The position numbers and the translations under genes are program-made. A stretch of 64,000 nt of DNA from the NCBI RefSeq assembly GCF_023898315.1, contig NC_064616.1:711107389-711171388 (forward strand), written 5' to 3'. Under the pieces are notes generated by a model. That model was given only the letters and a program-made list of their open reading frames with translations, ran no database searches and was not told the DNA's origin. The stretch's first letter is position 1. Every line of letters begins with the position of its first letter. Positions 1 to 10,115 of this stretch are shown one piece after another. The stretch is from Schistocerca nitens. Lineage: Eukaryota > Arthropoda > Insecta > Orthoptera > Acrididae.

Positions 1-473
1 ATTCCCATCCTACTCGACGATTGGAGCCCTGACATTTCAAAAGAGATTAATGGCGCACTACTTTACCATGTTTGTAGAAAGTTCTAAAAGCACACACAAT
101 TAAACAAAATTATTCCTGAGGGTAGCGCAAACCGGCAAATTTATACAAGAGCCGCCCCTCTGCCCTTAAAACAAGGGAAGGTCACGGTAGTTGTCGCGGA
201 GAATAAAGCAGAACTGTTTGTTTTGTTACTGACAAGAAACAAAAACACACTCTAATGTTTTAGATGGTATGCTGCAACGGTATTAACGGGAGAGAAACAG
301 ATGGGGCGGTAATAGGCTTCCCCTGTCTACTGAAGCCCTCCATTTACCTATCGTTCTGCAAGCAGCGCAGTGGTCACGACATGTCAGATGGGTTTGAGTT
401 TGCTGTTAGAGTAGTTTAGATTATCTGTTCGGTCAGGAAGTGTGTTTAGAGAGTTAGCGTTTCGCCGCGGACA

Positions 474-1794
474 ATGAGATGCGCCGTAATCGTTAAACTG
501 TTAGTGGAGTACTTGGAAATTGCAGATGAAGTGCGTACAGAAGAAGAGCGTGTTATTAATGAACAAATAAAGCAACAGTTGACAGAAGATGCTGTAACAC
601 CAAAGGATACTACACTTCTGTAGATGAAGAGGCGTCAAATGAAGAAAATGACAGTGCCATGACTGGGAGGGAGGAAGCAGTAGTTCATCTTATAAGCCAT
701 CACCTCCAAGAAAACGAAGTTTCCTGAAGCATATGTGGCTGATGCGTACAAGATATGGACAAAATAGCCAAGGAAAACGATGGAAATGTTGATCCTCCCA
801 GTCTGTATCGTCCTGGTTTAGGAATTGATACGTCACCGCGTCTGAAAATTACAACAGTGTTGGCACAAAAAGGAAAACAAAGACCAAGACTGTATTACAG
901 AACTCTGGAAACAGGCTAAAACAACGTCATTCGTCAAACCCAAAAATTCTGCAGGACATGATGAATTTTGAATTACGTGCTCATTTTATAGAAAAGACTC
1001 AGGAAAGGGCAATAATACATGAGCGCACATTAAGACTGTGGGCACTGCAAATAAATAAGAGAATTGACCCTCGCAATTCACTGCAGTTCACAGCTTCCAA
1101 CTCGTGGGTAAAAGGGAGAACCGATAGAGGTACTCAAGGTACCCTCCGCCACACACAGTCAGGTGGCTTGCGGGGTATGGATGTAGGTGTAGATGTAGAA
1201 AGAAATTTAAATGTAAGAATAAGACTGACTGTCGCAAAATAACCCACAAAGTTAGCAAACGGGTGGTTGGAGGGGCTGCCGATATTCAACAAAAAAAGTT
1301 CCAATTCGTGAGAGAGATCGAGTAACTATTGCCGACCAATCAAGATTTAATAAAGAGTGATGATCTGGAAGGACTCCCGCAGTGAAGGGAAATAACCACG
1401 TCTTCGATGCGGTTGTAGCAGCTACACACACTTATTTGATAATGCCTTGGATTGTGGTGGATGTTACGGTGCTACCCCATTTGTATGTTCTTGTACCGGA
1501 GACTGCCAGCCTTGTTCCTGCAAATATGAATATAACTTTACCGAACATCAAGCCGTTTGCTAACAAATATGCTAATATGATGACGAGGGATTTAAAAGTC
1601 GTCCTAGAACAAATAATGTGGCCAAACATATAAGAAAAAACAAAAGCCCTTATTCTGCTCGACACCTGGACGGCCGGTAGAGATGACGAACTATACAACT
1701 CTACAGTTGTTTCTTCTACGATATGCCATAAGATGTATATTTTATCCAACGGTATCACTGTAATGAAAGTGGATGGAGAATATCTTTATAAATG
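474..1794 (+). pseudogene. decayed pogo/Tigger-like transposase
   Basis: Remnant of a cut-and-paste transposase of the pogo/Tigger branch of Tc1/mariner, read through several stops and frameshifts. Near 1020-1110 the plus strand encodes LRLWALQINKRI followed by LQFTASNSWV, which matches the CENP-B/Tc5-type DNA-binding region. After an inserted repeat the match resumes near 1203 (KFKCKNKTDCRKITHKVSKR). Near 1330 ADQSRFNK fits the first catalytic Asp block, and near 1650 LILLDTWTAGRDD fits the second. The best open stretch is 1382-1633 (about 83 codons, containing PNIKPFANKYAN). The element stops where a minus-strand Tc1 begins near 1795. The 474-950 part is less certain; it has the acidic, basic-patch character of such N-termini. 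Family placement rests on recalled motif patterns, not a search. Confidence 0.72.
1105..1199 (+). repeat. short LINE 3' tail inserted in the transposase
   Basis: About 95 bp ending in gtatggatgtaggtgtagatgtag, with a stretch resembling the end of the LINE family seen at 14.6-15.5 kb and 20.5-21.9 kb (a purine-rich run, then ccctccgcca, then a gcgggg/gatgta-type tail). It sits exactly between two segments of the transposase DNA-binding region that would otherwise be adjacent, so it is an insertion. I could not define a clear target-site duplication. Confidence 0.6.
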
Positions 1795-2918
1795 CAAACC
1801 TGTGATTCAGCAGTAAAGCCTTGATAGGTCGCTAGATGGAGTTCACAACACATCTGCTCACACAAGTCACCTGATTCGCGTAAATTCCGGGGAGGGGGTC
1901 GACGAGCTCTGACGCCACGTTCGATCACATCCCAGATGTGATCGATAGGGTTCAGATCTGGCAAGTTGGGGGACCAGCTCATCAATTGGAACTCGCCACT
2001 GTTTTCCTCGAACCATTCCATCACACTCCTGCCCTTGTGAGATGACGCATTATCTAGTTGAAAAATGCCACTGCCGTCGGTAAACATAATCGTCGTGAAA
2101 GGATGTACATGGTCTGCAACCAGTGTACGATAACCTTTGGCCGACATACTGCCTTGCACGAGCTCCACTGGAGCCATTGATGCCCACGTGATTGTTCCCC
2201 AGAGCATAATGGAGCCATCGCCAACTTGTCTCCATCCCGCAGTACAGGTGTCAAGGAGCTGTTCCTCTGGAAGAAGACGAATTCGCAACCGCCCATCGGC
2301 ATGATGAAGAAGGTATCGGGATTCATAAGACCATGCAACGCTCGTCCACTGCGCCAACGTCCAGTGCCAATGGTCAAGTGCCCGTTTCAATCGTAGTTGC
2401 TGATGTCGTGGTGTTAACATTGGCACATGCATGAGTCGTCGGCTCCGAGGCTAGTCGTTAGGATTGTTCGGGGCACTGTGTAATCACACACACTTGTACT
2501 CCGCCCAGCGTTAAAGTGTGATGTTAGTTCCGCCACAGTTCGCCGCGTGTCCTGTTTTACCAGGACGTCTGACATCGGTAATGACGGGTGGCCGCCCAAC
2601 CACACAACGTCTGGACGTGGTTACACTTTGGTTTCGCCACTTGTTGAAGACACCACAGCACTCATCGAACACCCGACAAGGCAAGTGCAGTTTTCGAAAT
2701 GCTCGTGCCGAGCCTCCGGGCCATCACTATCTGTCCTCGGTCAATCTTAGACATCGCGAGCGTTCCCAATTCTACACGCGGACAGCACACTCACTGACCC
2801 TACACACATCGTGCGTGCGTCTGAGTAGCAATCATTCCTCGCCAAGTGACGCTGTTAGTGCCTGGACGGGTTTATATCGACAGTAGGTAGGTGGTCGTAA
2901 TGTTCTGGCTGATCAGTG
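1795..2918 (-). mobile_element. truncated Tc1-like DNA transposon
   Basis: A minus-strand Tc1-type transposon whose right boundary is visible: the plus strand ends with ggtcgtaatgttctggctga then tcagtg|TA at 2918-2920, a terminal inverted repeat I recognise from insect Tc1-like elements. The left copy of the repeat is absent; the sequence joins the pogo-like remnant near 1795, just before the normal C-terminus of the transposase. It therefore lost its 3' end by deletion or was cut by rearrangement. Confidence 0.78.
1800..2754 (-). pseudogene. Tc1-like transposase pseudogene
   Basis: Reading the minus strand from ATG at 2752-2754 gives MSKIDRGQIVMARRLGTSIS, a typical Tc1 N-terminal helix-turn-helix start. 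The frame is broken by stops and shifts near 2665 and 2430, then runs open from 2432 to 1755 (225 codons). That part carries GDGSIMLWGTITW, a catalytic block FQLDNASSHKG and SPNLPDLNPIDHIWD. The position normally occupied by the catalytic Glu of NPIEH is Asp here, so even the open part looks inactive. The last residues after ATYQGFTA do not match the family, marking the truncation point near 1815. Confidence 0.8.
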
Positions 2919-3602
2919 TATATACACGTAGTATTTACACTACAGTACTGCTTTACGGTGAAGCTATTTACAATGGGTAGTTCACAAAAAGATACAGTAA
3001 ATCAAAAGAACTACCTGCTCGCGGGAAGGGTGAAATGAAATAAAGAAAAAAGAAAAAGCTATGCAGGTTTACAACCGTCCATATAAAGACTGACATGATA
3101 TGATTATTCAGCCCCTCCCTGCGTCTTTCCTGACGTAATACTTCACGGATGAACGGCCGGATGTCAGTGTCCAATGGTCACAATATTTTGGAAAGCGAAC
3201 ACGTTGCCGTCACCAGGTGCATTGATGAACTGACTGCTTAGAGGGCTGACGCTGGTCCGTCAGTGGTTCACGCCCAAGGACGCGAGCTGGCGGCATCTCT
3301 GCTGCTCTGCCCCCCCCCCCCCCCCCCCCAGTCAGTTCGTTGTAGGATTCAGTCTTCTTTCTTCTTCTTCATGATCATTATCACAGTAAGTGCGGGTTCC
3401 CTAGGCCTTGCTAAGGATGTAGCCATTACAAAGACTGATCTCGAAAGTATTTAATGACTCAGTCCCAGAACTTGGACATCGGTGTCAGACCGTTAATATG
3501 GCCATAATATATTCCGTGTAATTCCGATGTATAATTTTCCGCGACTGTCGACTCGTTAGACTGCTGGGATCTCGTGTGCCACTCGTGTTCCCGGAAACTA
3601 TA
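2919..3602. other. unassigned spacer with poly-C run
   Basis: No gene or TE recognised. It holds a run of about 20 C at 3310-3329 and a T/C-rich stretch just after it. Short open frames here have no family resemblance. Confidence 0.5.
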
Positions 3603-4260
3603 TTAGACAGTACTCACTGCTTGACCCATATGTGTCTTTCGAGAGTGGAAGGGTATCTGATAGACCCAGGATTTACATAGTCCGAGGTCTTCCTTCACAC
3701 TATCACTTGGTGTTTCCAGTGATTTCGTCCTCTTTTTTCCGGATGAACTGGAATAAACGCATGACTGCATCCTCCTCAGGTTAGCCAGCCGTGGTGGCCG
3801 CGCGGTTCTAGGCGCTCCAGTCCGGAACCGCGCTGCTGCTACGGTCGCAGGTTCGAATCCTGCCTCGGGCATGGGTGTGTGTGATGTCCTTAGGTTAGTT
3901 AGGTTTAAGTAGTTCTAAGTTCTAGGGGACTGATGACCACAGCAGTTGAGTCCCATAGTGCTCAGAGCCATTTGAACCATTTTCCTCAGGTTACTCTTCT
4001 CTTTCCGGCTGTTGTACAATGGGTGTAGCGCCAAGTGCTCTCCGAACTTACAACTCCATGCAGCCATTCTTCCGGAACACCGTCCTCAGATGGTCGAGTT
4101 CTTGGTTGAGACTTTGATCGTCAGAGGAGGTGCGGACTGTATGTACCATGACTGGAACACCCCGTTTCTCTGCGCTAGGCGGTGGCAGTGGCAGTTGTCC
4201 GCACGTAGAATAGGTCGGTGTCCGTCTTCTGCTACACGCTGCGCCCCAACGTGCCATTGG
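3603..4260 (-). pseudogene. Penelope-like element remnant (RT C-terminus and GIY-YIG)
   Basis: Minus-strand translation gives, in order, a segment near 4100-4260 with SLNQELDHLRTVFRKNGC (the region after the reverse transcriptase of Penelope-like elements), then across the SINE insertion SVKEDLGLCKSWVYQIPF and KTHMGQAVSTV near 3610-3700. The latter is the GIY-YIG endonuclease start, with the usual GVY read here as WVY and the usual YIGQ as HMGQ, so the nuclease motif is damaged. Penelope-like elements are retroelements with an RT fused to a GIY-YIG nuclease. The reading frame is interrupted by stops, frameshifts and the SINE at 3784-3982. A better preserved relative lies at 59-61 kb. Confidence 0.68.
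3784..3982 (+). mobile_element. tRNA-derived SINE, main family, copy 1
   Basis: Full-length SINE of about 199 bp. The head is tRNA-like with an A-box-like region (ggtggccgcgcgg) and a B box (ggttcgaatcc); the body contains gatgtccttaggttagttag and ggggactgatgacc and ends gagccatttgaaccatttt. A perfect 11 bp target-site duplication, tcctcaggtta, occurs at 3773-3783 and 3983-3993, so both ends are exact. It belongs to the head subtype reading ccgcgctgctgctacgg. It splits the Penelope-like remnant. Confidence 0.95.
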
Positions 4261-4460
4261 TGCATGAAGAAAAAAAATATAGTTCTGGAAATGACTAAAA
4301 AAACAGCATTCCCCCTCATTTACACGCTCACCTAGTCATAATTATTCTACAGACTTGGTTTCATAATCACAATGCTAAGTCAAATATTTATAACGGTGAA
4401 TGCACACTTTGATTTTATATTGTCAGTTTTTATGTTTCAAAATTTTGAGGGTTTGCTGCC

Positions 4461-4653
4461 AAAAATGGCTCTGAGCACTATGGGACTCAACTGCTGAGGT
4501 CATTAGTCCCCTAGAACTTAGAACTAGTTAAACCTAACTAACCTAAGGACATCACAAACATCCATGCCCGAGGCAGGATTCGAACCTGCGACCGTAGCGG
4601 TCCTGCGGTTCCAGACTGCAGCGCCTTTAACCGCACGGCCACTTCGGCCGGCT
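4461..4653 (-). mobile_element. tRNA-derived SINE, main family, copy 2
   Basis: Minus-strand copy flanked by a perfect 11 bp duplication ggtttgctgcc at 4450-4460 and 4654-4664. Its body differs from the copy at 46462-46665 at only two bases plus A-run length by my alignment, and the two share subtype-specific changes in the head (ctgcagtctggaaccgcagg read on the element strand). This looks like a young subfamily. Confidence 0.95.
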
Positions 4654-4664
4654 GGTTTGCTGCC

Positions 4665-5279
4665 CTCATAGTTCTTAAATCAATTGGGAGACACGTGTTT
4701 CCCAAATCTTTTTCACAAATCTCTATCAAATGCATGCCGCATGCGGGCCGTTCTTCGGTAGGGAATTTCTTGGAAGTTTCGCTAAAATGATGTACTCATT
4801 GACATAAACAATTATTATTATTGAAATGTTTTCTTTATAATCGTAGGCATATGTGGGGTGTAAAAGCGGTGCTTACAGTGTGTTGCACTCAGGGGAGGAT
4901 AGGGTGCAAACTGATAAGACTTTTATACCTGAGTCTCTGTGGCTCTCAGCCACATGCTAAGTAATTAGTTTAACCAGTTAGTATACGACACTGTAGAGAA
5001 AAGAAACGGCAGGTGTACATAATTTATAAGGATACACGAAGCGAAAATATTCAGCTGTCACGTAAGTTGAAGTGCAGCCAACGCAAAGAACTATCGGAAA
5101 TATTAATGGCGGGTGGCCGGACCATCTGCAGTGAAATGGGTTGGTATTAAAGGAACACTGAACTGGAAGAGCTTCTATCTTCTTAATCTGACGACTACTT
5201 CAGAAAGCTCCTCCCTAGTGCTGTAGACAGAACACCGGCAAGAATCATAATACGTAGGCTCCACTCACAGATTTCAGAA
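4665..5279. other. unassigned spacer
   Basis: No recognisable coding or repeat structure between the SINE and the LINE fragment. Confidence 0.4.
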
Positions 5280-5600
5280 AGGTAAGTAGAAGAAAGGCAG
5301 ACCCATTTTTATAGCGTTTGTAGATTTTGAAAAAGCTTTTTAACGATTCAGGCTGAAATACACTCTGGAAATCTGAAATATTCGCGGATAAAGAACGGAG
5401 CAGTGGCTTATCTATGCAGTTACGACGGTCGAAGGACATCAGAGATTTGACTGATTGACAAAGGAACGAGGTAGATTTGTATTCCATCCCCTATATCATT
5501 CAGTCTCTACCCAAAGGAAACCAATGAGAAATGTGGAAATCTGAATGAAAGTTGAGCGATAAGAAATAAAAACTTTGAGATTTGACTATTAGAGCCCCAG
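5280..5600 (+). pseudogene. LINE reverse transcriptase fragment (family B)
   Basis: Plus-strand translation near 5305-5332 gives PIFIAFVDFEKAF, the RT motif that carries the first catalytic Asp in this type of non-LTR element. It continues with a stop and shifted frames through ..EIKTLRF near 5555-5575, the region just before the RT catalytic FADD. It resembles the LINE at 61577-62830 (FVDAKKAFDNVDWNTLFE). Heavily decayed, only about 300 bp. Confidence 0.6.
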
Positions 5601-7499
5601 GAGGCTCATAATTATCTCGTATGTGCCTTGCGAGCGCGGGGCCCGAAGCTGTTGAAGTACTACTACTATTGAAGTACTTCCCTGTGCTGCAATCTTATAC
5701 ACTAACTGTATCTTTTCTCAGACGTGTTCTTAAAGACAGATTGCCAGCTGACAACCTGGTTTTTTCGTAGGACTTCGATTATGGTATTTCCTACTTTTTT
5801 TTACACCTCTTACTTCGTTTAAATGATGTTCGATCCTCTCATCTGCCGTCGACGTCCACTGATTCAACAATTATTTTACGGAAGTGTGGGGCGTGTGACG
5901 AGGGTTACCCAGTACCCCACGTGGCAGCCAGTCGATGGGGGAGGGGAGGAATCTCAGCGTTGTCAGTTACCCGTCGGGTGGTAGCTCCCTGACTATGTAG
6001 GGAATGCACTATTGATGCCCGCGCTGATGCCTCCACGCCCATCCCCAGGAATAGGTGTCTGTCCGTTTGGATTTACCGGGAACTTCGGACAACGGCCATA
6101 TAGTCAGGTGGCGATTTCTCTGGCTGGGTGGCGCCCGTGGGAAGAGTAGGCAACATATCTGGCACTGTGAACAGACCTATGGTGTCAATCGATGACCACG
6201 AGCCTATTAGACAAACCAAAATTCTTCAGTGTAAATTGTTATGACCGTAGGAATTTCGCTCCTTGGTCATGCTGTGGGAGGAAAGTAAAACCAAGCGGCT
6301 CGTCGAAAATTATTCCGCACAGTTCTTATTTTGCATCCGGATTTCTACTTGCTAAGCTTTTGTTCTTTGCCGACAATACTGTAAACATATTTGGTGAAAT
6401 CCCTTCCCTTGGTAAATTACGAAGTGTTTCCATCTCAATTAAAATAGCAAATTCTACCCAGTCCCAGACGTTACTCTGTTGTAAAATAACTTTTGCTGCA
6501 CCTGTTACTGTAGTACCCCAGAGAATGTAAACGTGATTCAAGTTATTTTTCACAAAGACTTAATGCTGCAGATTGATCAAGAACCGTGCAAACGCTTCGA
6601 GAAGCGTGGGATCCATTTCACACATCCAGGTCAGCTGGGCAACAATACTGAGTCTGGAGCGTTCATTCCCGCATTTGCATTAATTTCTAACATTTGGGCG
6701 CATGTTTTCCCAGGGTAGAAACGATACGACTTGTGGAGTCTGTGGTCGGACACTCCACGAAAACTCGCCGTGAGCTACCACCTATCTGCGTCATTTGCGG
6801 AACGACCATCGTCCTTGAGCCCTGAAGTGTGCTACGCTAACTAAGGAACGCGAAATTCAGGAGGAATTCTCTCTCCCGTCGCCTTTCGCATGTTGAAACT
6901 CGGAAACAAGATCATTTATATCCTGTCTTTATGATATCGGCCTTGACTACCGCCATAGCAGGGTCGATGACAGTACCTGGCGTATTTACATCCTTGACCA
7001 TTACCATAGCAAGGTCGTCAGCAATACCTGGCGTATATATCCTTGGCGTCGACCTCTGGTAGTAGAGAAAGTTAATTAAATCTTGGGTGCGACTGGCCCA
7101 CTCCTCGTGGTTCCTGTGGCACCGTGGGAATCTCGGTTCCCTGCACCGTGCTGAAGCAGCAGCATCCTGCTCCAGCTTCTACCAGTGACAGAGGTCCCTT
7201 TCGGAAACCCTCTCCCTGGGAGCCTACAGACCAGCGACCCAACAACACGCAGTGGTTGAAGGACGAATAAGCTGTGGGTCACAGGGCTGCCTTCTCCTCT
7301 TCAGCTCCACTGCCCATAGCAGATAAGCCCTTACAAGACTCTCGGCTGCCAAAAGTAGAAACAAAGAAAAAATGTCGAGAGATGGCTACTATGGTGACCC
7401 GAAGGTGCCAGATCCGCCACACTATCGAATTACAAACCGATGTCAGTCGATTTTTTTTTCCACTGGTGTTAGGCAGTGTCCCTGGGGCATAATCTGTCC
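5601..7499. other. unassigned, possible Jockey LINE 5' part
   Basis: A G-rich stretch at 5880-6170 (ggctgggtggcgcccgtggg near 6120) and the position just upstream of a Jockey endonuclease make it plausible that this is the decayed 5' region and first ORF of that LINE. I see no zinc-knuckle array that would prove it. The longest plus frame, 6192-6530 (112 codons), has no family I recognise. Confidence 0.3.
6941..7040 (+). repeat. two-copy tandem repeat, about 50 bp unit
   Basis: Two imperfect units at about 6941-6991 and 6992-7040 share ccttgac, catagca, ggtcg and acctggcgtat in the same order; a third copy starts at 7041 (ccttgg) and stops. Confidence 0.75.
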
Positions 7500-8162
7500 A
7501 CTTCACGCCTAACCAGGACACCCTTAACATGATAAAGGGAACTGCAATAGATATTACTGTAAACTGCCAGAACTGCAACAACGTAAGTCCTCATTTTGCG
7601 ATTTATGTTGCTCGCCAAGACAGACATTTCACTGACGACCATTCTCCAACTCTTCAAGGTTACTATACATTGACGGAACCACACTAGTCCCGAGAGAGTA
7701 TTTGGAGGGATCTGTACATTTGTTCGCACAGATGTCATCCGTGGATGGATTTTCCTCTGTGTCACAGTGGAAGCAATAGCAGTGCGAGTACGAGCAACCC
7801 CAGAGATCACCATCTGTAACGTATATTGAACCTCAGACGGGTCACTTACATACCTTGACATGACCATCTCAATCCAGCAACTCTTTCCCCTTTTTCTTCA
7901 ACTTGGAGATTTCATTGTGCACCACCCCACCGCTTTCTCTGGTAGGGACATTTTGATTAAAAGGTTTCTTTGCCGTCGCGATCTGTGTGCTCTCAATGAC
8001 ATTTTTTCTCCCCACATCAGTGCTGCCCATGGCACCTTTTCAGCTGCCGACCTTACGATCTCTTCCCCCAATTTCACAGATTCGCTACACCACGATCTTT
8101 GTGACAGTGATCATTTTTTGATGATTTTGCCACTTTGTCACTGCGCTATGGACCAATTATAA
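7500..8162 (+). pseudogene. Jockey-type LINE endonuclease domain
   Basis: Apurinic-like endonuclease domain from the second ORF of a Jockey-type non-LTR retrotransposon, which nicks target DNA before reverse transcription. Plus-strand fragments in order: HFAIYVARQDRHFTDDHSP near 7590, FVRTDVIRGWIFLCVTVEA near 7715, then an open stretch 7860-8162 (100 codons) with LQLGDFIVHHPTAF, LCALNDIF, SAAHGTFSAADLTISSPNF and LCDSDHF. The LGDFIVHHP block matches the catalytic LGDFNxHHP motif with the Asn changed to Ile, so the copy is inactive. Several stops and shifts lie upstream. I did not find the RT that should follow. Confidence 0.78.
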
Positions 8163-8826
8163 CGTTTGGCTCTTCGAAGAGCAAACTGACAGTAGTATAC
8201 TTGTGCTATTAGCTCCACTATTAGCGGACGACTTCTGACATTTGTCAGACCCTCCCTTTCCTCCGTGAAAGTAGTTTTTATCGTCAGATATAACGTTTTA
8301 AACTACTTTCGAAGAAGGAATAAGTTGGTTGTGGATGTGGTGTTTCTCGCCATATGCTGGGTGTGGGGGGTCCTCAACCCTACCTCGTTTTCCAGCTGCC
8401 TTGATCATTCCTGTTTTACTCCGTTTTAATTAGTGTTAGATGCAGTTAGCTCCATTTTTTTCCTATATCACCCTACTATGTTTTAGGAGTAGCACTTTGA
8501 TGAATAGTTGGAGCTGTTTCCCTCTTTAACTCTTCGACTATAACGGATCAGGAGTGGGACGGCTGTTGAAGGGAAAACCCCCGTCTCATGTGGAGCCACG
8601 CGGTACACTCGCTTGGCCTCACTGGCCCGATAATTTTTCTCACATCAATTTATTGGCCTCAGTCCTACTGATACACCGGTATGTTACTGTGACGAATCTC
8701 CCGGCTAGTAAGCTTACTGTAGTCTGTAACTGTCTCCGCCCTTAATCGTGTTAGCGGGATGTCGGATGCTAGTGGGGTTTCTCTCGGCACAGATGAACCG
8801 GAGGAGAACACTCCTCTGCTCTGACC
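8163..8826. other. unassigned spacer
   Basis: Expected position of the Jockey RT, but I see no RT motif. A 63-codon plus frame at 8554-8745 has no recognised family. Confidence 0.35.
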
Positions 8827-8828
8827 TA

Positions 8829-9318
8829 CGAGGGTAATCCCAAAAGTAAGGTCTCCTATTTTTTTATAAGTACAGAGACCTGTTTATTTCTACAAAGGTT
8901 TACATTAGTTTACAGCTTGAACATTTAGCTATTTTTCGACATAATCACCATTTCTGTCAATGCATTTTTGCAGACGCTGTGGCAGTTTTTGTATGGCCAT
9001 GTCATACCAGCTCGCCGCCATGCTGTTCAGAAAGTTATGAACTTCTCCTTTCACCTCGTCGTCGGAGCTGAATCGCTTTCCGGCCAAATGTTCTTTTAAC
9101 CTAGGGAACAGGTGATAGTCACTGGGCGCCAAGTCAGGACTGGGTGATTATGTTCCACTGAAAATGTTGCAGGAGAGCAACTGTTTGCCGAGCGATGTGT
9201 GGGCAAGCGTTGTCATGGAGAATGTCTCAACATTCCTCTTCTCGGGTTCTGAATTGCCCGTTTGAGTTTTTTCAGAGTCTTACAGTACCTGTCAGCGTTA
9301 ATTGTGGTCCCAGTGATT
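8829..9318 (-). pseudogene. mariner transposase C-terminal half with terminal repeat
   Basis: The left boundary is a mariner terminal repeat: TA at 8827-8828 followed by cgagggtaatcccaaaagta. On the minus strand, LKKLKRAIQNR, then DNARPH-like and HSPDLAP-like blocks (frameshifted), then an open frame 9132-8929 (67 codons) with APSDYHLFPRLKEHLAGKRF, NSMAASWYDMAIQKLPQRL and CIDRNGDYVEK, the usual mariner C-terminus. The N-terminal half is missing; beyond 9315 the sequence turns into an inverted copy of part of the same coding region. Confidence 0.85.
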
Positions 9319-9391
9319 CAGCTGCGACGACGAGGTGAAAGAAGAGGTTCATAACTTTCTGAACAGCATGGCGGCGAGCTGGTATGACATG
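9315..9391 (+). repeat. inverted duplicate of mariner coding sequence
   Basis: These 77 bp are the reverse complement of 8998-9074 with only a few differences, encoding DDEVKEEVHNFLNSMAASWY on the plus strand. With the minus-strand original this forms a hairpin of 77 bp arms and a loop of about 240 bp. Confidence 0.88.
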
Positions 9392-9659
9392 GGTACGTAC
9401 GCTACCGACCCGACCCAAGCCATATACGTGTACTTCTCCTTAAATTAATTCTCTTTCAGCGCCTCGTTTTTACTGCTCTTACATTCTTCCATAACTCGAT
9501 CAAATTTCCGATTGACATCACTAACTCCAGTTGAACTGCCTTCTGACCGATGGACGAATTGACCCCCTTTAACCCCCAACCAACCGATGATCCACCCATG
9601 TCGACTAGACAGTAATTCTGTCAGAGACGGCAAATGTTTTGGAAGATCAGATGACTGAG

Positions 9660-10000
9660 TGGATACTGGCGCGAAAAGAGGCTGTAATATTGAAATTAAT
9701 AAAACATGAAAAAAAGGTAATGAAGTGTGGTCGAATTAAATCAAGTAATGCTGAGGGAATTAGATTAAGAAATAAGACGATAAAAGTGGTAGACGAGTTT
9801 GGGCAGTAAAGTAACTGACAGTGGAAGAAATAAAGAGGATATGAAATGCAGAATGGCAATAACAAAAAAAAAAGCGTTTCTGAACTTCGGATATAAATTT
9901 TACGTGTTTGGAAATATTTATGGAAGTGTATGTGCATTAAAAGCGATCGATAAACAGTACAGAGAATAGGAACTTTGGACATGGGGGAGAGAGACAAAGG
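9660..10000 (+). pseudogene. LINE RT C-terminal fragment (family B type)
   Basis: Plus-strand translation includes EGIRLRNKTIKVVDEFG, then after a shift MKCRMAITKK and FLNFGYKFYVFGN. This order (a residue block before the link to the next strand, then CRMAxxKxAF) is the post-catalytic region of LINE RTs that also occurs upstream of the SETW segment at 39.5 kb. Several indels. Confidence 0.5.
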
Positions 10001-10019
10001 TTAAGCGACAGTAAGCAGT

Positions 10020-10115
10020 CTCAAGTGGTTGTGAGGTGCAGTAGTTGTGCGGATACACTTGGAGTTGTGGAGGGCTGCTTCAAACCAGTCGTCAGACTAA
10101 CGGCTACAACAAACT
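10020..10115 (+). repeat. possible tRNA-like SINE head
   Basis: Contains gtgaggtgcagtagttgtgc followed about 30 bp later by ggctgcttcaaaccag, in the spacing of A and B boxes, similar to the SINE type at 47240-47470. The match to a B box is poor, so this is tentative. Confidence 0.3.

Noticed and set aside
3830..3872. Apparent tRNA genes at SINE heads (12 places)
   Set aside because: They have A and B boxes but lie at the 5' end of SINEs bounded by target-site duplications, so they are SINE promoters, not tRNA genes.
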